Source of the DNA: Siphonodentalium dalli
Taxonomy: Eukaryota; Mollusca; Scaphopoda; Gadilida; Siphonodentaliidae
NCBI GenBank assembly: GCA_032622095.1
Contig: CP136066.1
Location: 113,605,319-113,669,318, forward strand
Direction: 5' to 3'
DNA length: 64,000 nucleotides
Part shown: in pieces, positions 61,834 through 64,000 of the stretch
Position numbering within the stretch: the first letter of the stretch is position 1
Layout of the letters: every line of letters starts with the position of its first letter
Position numbers and translations under genes: made by a program
The notes under the pieces: generated by a model
Told to the model about the DNA's origin: nothing
The model's database searches: none
The model's input: the letters and a program-made list of their open reading frames with translations, nothing else

Positions 61834-62117
61834 TGCACAGTGCTTTAATATTTGGGTCTGCACGTTTATTAATTTTGAGGCTATGAAAATTTAAATCAGC
61901 ACAAACTCAAGATTTATATATCAATATGGTGAGCTTATAGCTTTATACATGTACATATTCATGTATATGGCATACATGTGAATATTTAAATATTGAATAA
62001 TACACCACATAGTATGTTGATTCCTATACTTGACATACTATAAAAATAGTTTGTTTAACCACAGTTATGTTGATGTTTTGCCACAGGGCCTGCACTTTTA
62101 TTTGGAGCTCGAGAGTA
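61740..62117. mobile_element. TIR element 'TACTCTCGGGCTCC', copy 1, with 41-base C-run
   Basis: It begins TACTCTTGGGCTCCAAATAA and ends with the inverted form TTATTTGGAGCTCGAGAGTA. Inside is an uninterrupted run of about 41 C (61793-61833) before tgcacagtgc and tgggtctgcacgtttatt. Confidence 0.75.
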
Positions 62118-62265
62118 CTAAAGTGACAACTACTAGTACTACACGTGGTGGTATCAAGATACGTTTATGTCGCGGTAAGGGCTGGACTGTTGTATGAACA
62201 GAACACTGACAAATCATTAAATGTGCAGAATCTGAGAAAAATAATCAGCTATTTCTCACCTTATG

Positions 62266-62374
62266 TCATGAGACTGCAACCTTAACCTGCAAGATCATGG
62301 ACATATTGTGGATGTCAAGTGGGGTTGTTTGTCCACAGCCCTGTGGGGTCGTTTGGATTATAATTTGTTCTCCC
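62266..62374. repeat. 110-bp dispersed repeat, copy 2
   Basis: It contains tggacatattgtggatgtca and ccctgtggggtcgtttgg. It abuts the left end of the TIR element at 62375. Confidence 0.85.
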
Positions 62375-63412
62375 TACTCTCGGGCTCCAAATAAACGTGC
62401 ATGCACGTTTATTATTTCAGGAGGAAAATTCCCCCCTGTACGCTGCTTATTTGGGTCTGCACGTTTATTTATTTTTCAGTAAAATAATTTGTACCAAAAG
62501 TGAACCGTCAAATTCATCAACAAAGTGAAAGTTATACCACCGTAAAACATATTTTCACTTCAAATTTAGGTAAACAGTTTGACAGTTATTATAGTCAATA
62601 CGTCACTCGCTTGAGAGGAATTCCCAAAAATGAAAATAGCAGGGTGAGCCATGCAGGTGTTTACCTCCCCACATTCATTTGAAAGTGGTCGCATCCGACT
62701 AGTAAGCCGAGTATCCATTACTTTTGCGCAAGTGATTGTTAGGATTATCTCATTATCAGGGGGACGCACCATGTTCTTCCAGAATACACATTTCCCCTCC
62801 CCGCATGCCTTTAAAAGTGGACCCATCGGTTTCCGATTAAGCCATGTATCCTTGACGTTTGCGCACGTTTTCATCAGGATGATCTCATTAGGGGGGACGC
62901 ACCATGTGCTTACCAGAATTTTTACTGTGGCAGTGTGGGGCTCCATTTAGGCACCAGATATTTTCGTTTTAATGATCTCAATAAAACACTCAATACTGCC
63001 ATAATCCAACAATTTTATGAGAGGTTTATAAAATATTTGGATCATTGAAAGTGTATAGTTGGGAAGCTTAGTCTATAATTAAAAATGGATGTAGAATAAA
63101 ATATCGGGGCCTCTTTACGCACTGTCTTTAGGGAATTTCTGTAAAAAAAATTGTTGTTTCCCCGTGAGAATTTAAACATGGCGGACACTTTTTGTCAAAA
63201 AAAAAATAAAATATAATCTTGCGGAGAAGAAAAAGCTTGCCGAGTTATGTATAAAATACAAAAATTTCACGTCCTCACTGTTAACTTTATAAACATTTGC
63301 TGGAAATTCCCCCCTGCACTATTATTTGGGTCTGCACGTTTATTAATTTTCAATGAAAGTTCCCCCCTGCACAATTATTTGGGTCTGCACGTTTATTTGG
63401 AGCCCGAGAGTA
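62375..63412. mobile_element. TIR element 'TACTCTCGGGCTCC', copy 2, 1038 bp
   Basis: The ends TACTCTCGGGCTCCAAATAA (continuing ACGTGC) and the exact inverse ending GGAGCCCGAGAGTA are a perfect 26-bp pair. Inner repeats of ttcccccctgcac and tttgggtctgcacgtttatt occur three times. It sits inside the repeat whose copies are at 57885-59021 and 63413-64000. No clear target duplication was seen. No known protein recognised. Confidence 0.8.
62655..62915. repeat. About 130-bp imperfect tandem duplication
   Basis: Two units share cctccccacattcatttgaa / cctccccgcatgcctttaaa and gggggacgcaccatgt. A 126-codon minus frame and a 99-codon plus frame cross it, but both follow from the duplication and neither shows a domain. 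Confidence 0.7.
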
Positions 63413-64000
63413 TACTCATAGGACCTTGGGGTGACTTGGAATTGTATGCAACAGGACCTTGTCCTGTAGGCTGTACCCTATAGAATGACATACTTTCGTA
63501 CCCTACAAAGCCAAGGAAAAGCGACCCAATAATGACTTGTACAGTAATGAGACAGCAACCCCACAACGTGCAACATCACGGACAAACTGTGCAGTACATG
63601 TGGGGTTGTTAGCCCAAATCACTGTGGGGTTGTTAGCTCAAAGCAATGTGGGATAATTAAAGTTGACTTTCGAATCATTCTATTTGTTATGGAGATGAGA
63701 CAGGAACCCCTCAATGTGTCAAATCGAGAATTCATGAGGGATTGTTAGCCTCAAAGCCTTGTCAGGTCGATTTGCGTTAAATTATAAATTGTTCTTTTTT
63801 TCACATGACCTTGGACTGTCCTTTATAGTTGAATGGCATACACGAGCACACGCCGAGCCATGAACAAGCGACCCAACAATGACCCACCTTATGTCATGAG
63901 ACTGCAACCGAAACCTGGAAGATCATGGACATATTGTGGATGTCAAGTGGGGTTGTTTGCCCACAGCCTTGTGGGGTCGTTTGATTATAGTTTGTTCTCC
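63413..64000. repeat. Dispersed repeat with 'ggggttgttagccc' motifs, copy 2
   Basis: It parallels 58150-59021: gtatgcaacaggaccttg, cgacccaataatgacttgta, two 24-bp tgtggggttgttag units (63598-63650), gaattcatgagggattgtt, and at the end the 110-bp repeat (63892-64000). Confidence 0.8.

Overview
The window looks like nuclear DNA of an animal, most likely a mollusc and perhaps a bivalve. Three things point that way. It holds a GT-AG intron-split gene whose protein is close to human APC1. Its intergenic and intronic DNA is AT-rich and packed with nested DNA transposons. It also carries many copies of the 'ggccataactc ... gacggacggacg' repeat style common in bivalve and other lophotrochozoan genomes. 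The taxon is inferred from repeat style and is not proven. I see no bacterial genes, rRNA, tRNA or CRISPR.

The one confidently recognised host gene is ANAPC1, the APC1 scaffold of the anaphase-promoting complex/cyclosome. It lies on the minus strand as 17 consecutive exons between 54499 and 9324. Reading phases match across all 16 introns, giving about 593 codons with no stop or frameshift. This is the middle third of the protein: the segment before the proteasome/cyclosome (PC) repeats and most of the PC-repeat domain. The first exons lie beyond position 64000 or were not found to the right of 54499. The last exons lie left of position 1 or were not found.

Most of the rest is mobile DNA, much of it inside ANAPC1 introns. 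1-5180 is composite element A inserted in an older dispersed repeat. 5936-6512 is a dead tyrosine-recombinase gene. 13106-14419 is a 31-bp minisatellite. 16539-17225 is a PIF/Harbinger-type element. 20276-26957 is a hAT-type element holding composite element C. 35688-43424 is composite element B, which itself carries a hAT insertion and an apparently exact 2033-bp tandem duplication. 47601-49411 is a second Harbinger-type element with a nested hAT. 51773-52373 is a 29-bp minisatellite. 54862-55928 is a hAT element that still carries a BED zinc-finger coding piece. 57000-64000 is a field of short repeats with a TTAA-flanked element and two further TIR elements.

The most unusual structure is the composite element family (A, B, C). 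Each has a core with inverted repeats containing CACACTGAACTAyATGG. On its left side only, each core carries a small cassette (about 345-370 bp where intact). The cassette has its own, different inverted repeats and contains an inverted copy of the core's right end. Two clearly diverged subfamilies share this plan, and B and C each look like a single insertion in their host sequence. I could not match it to a named superfamily.
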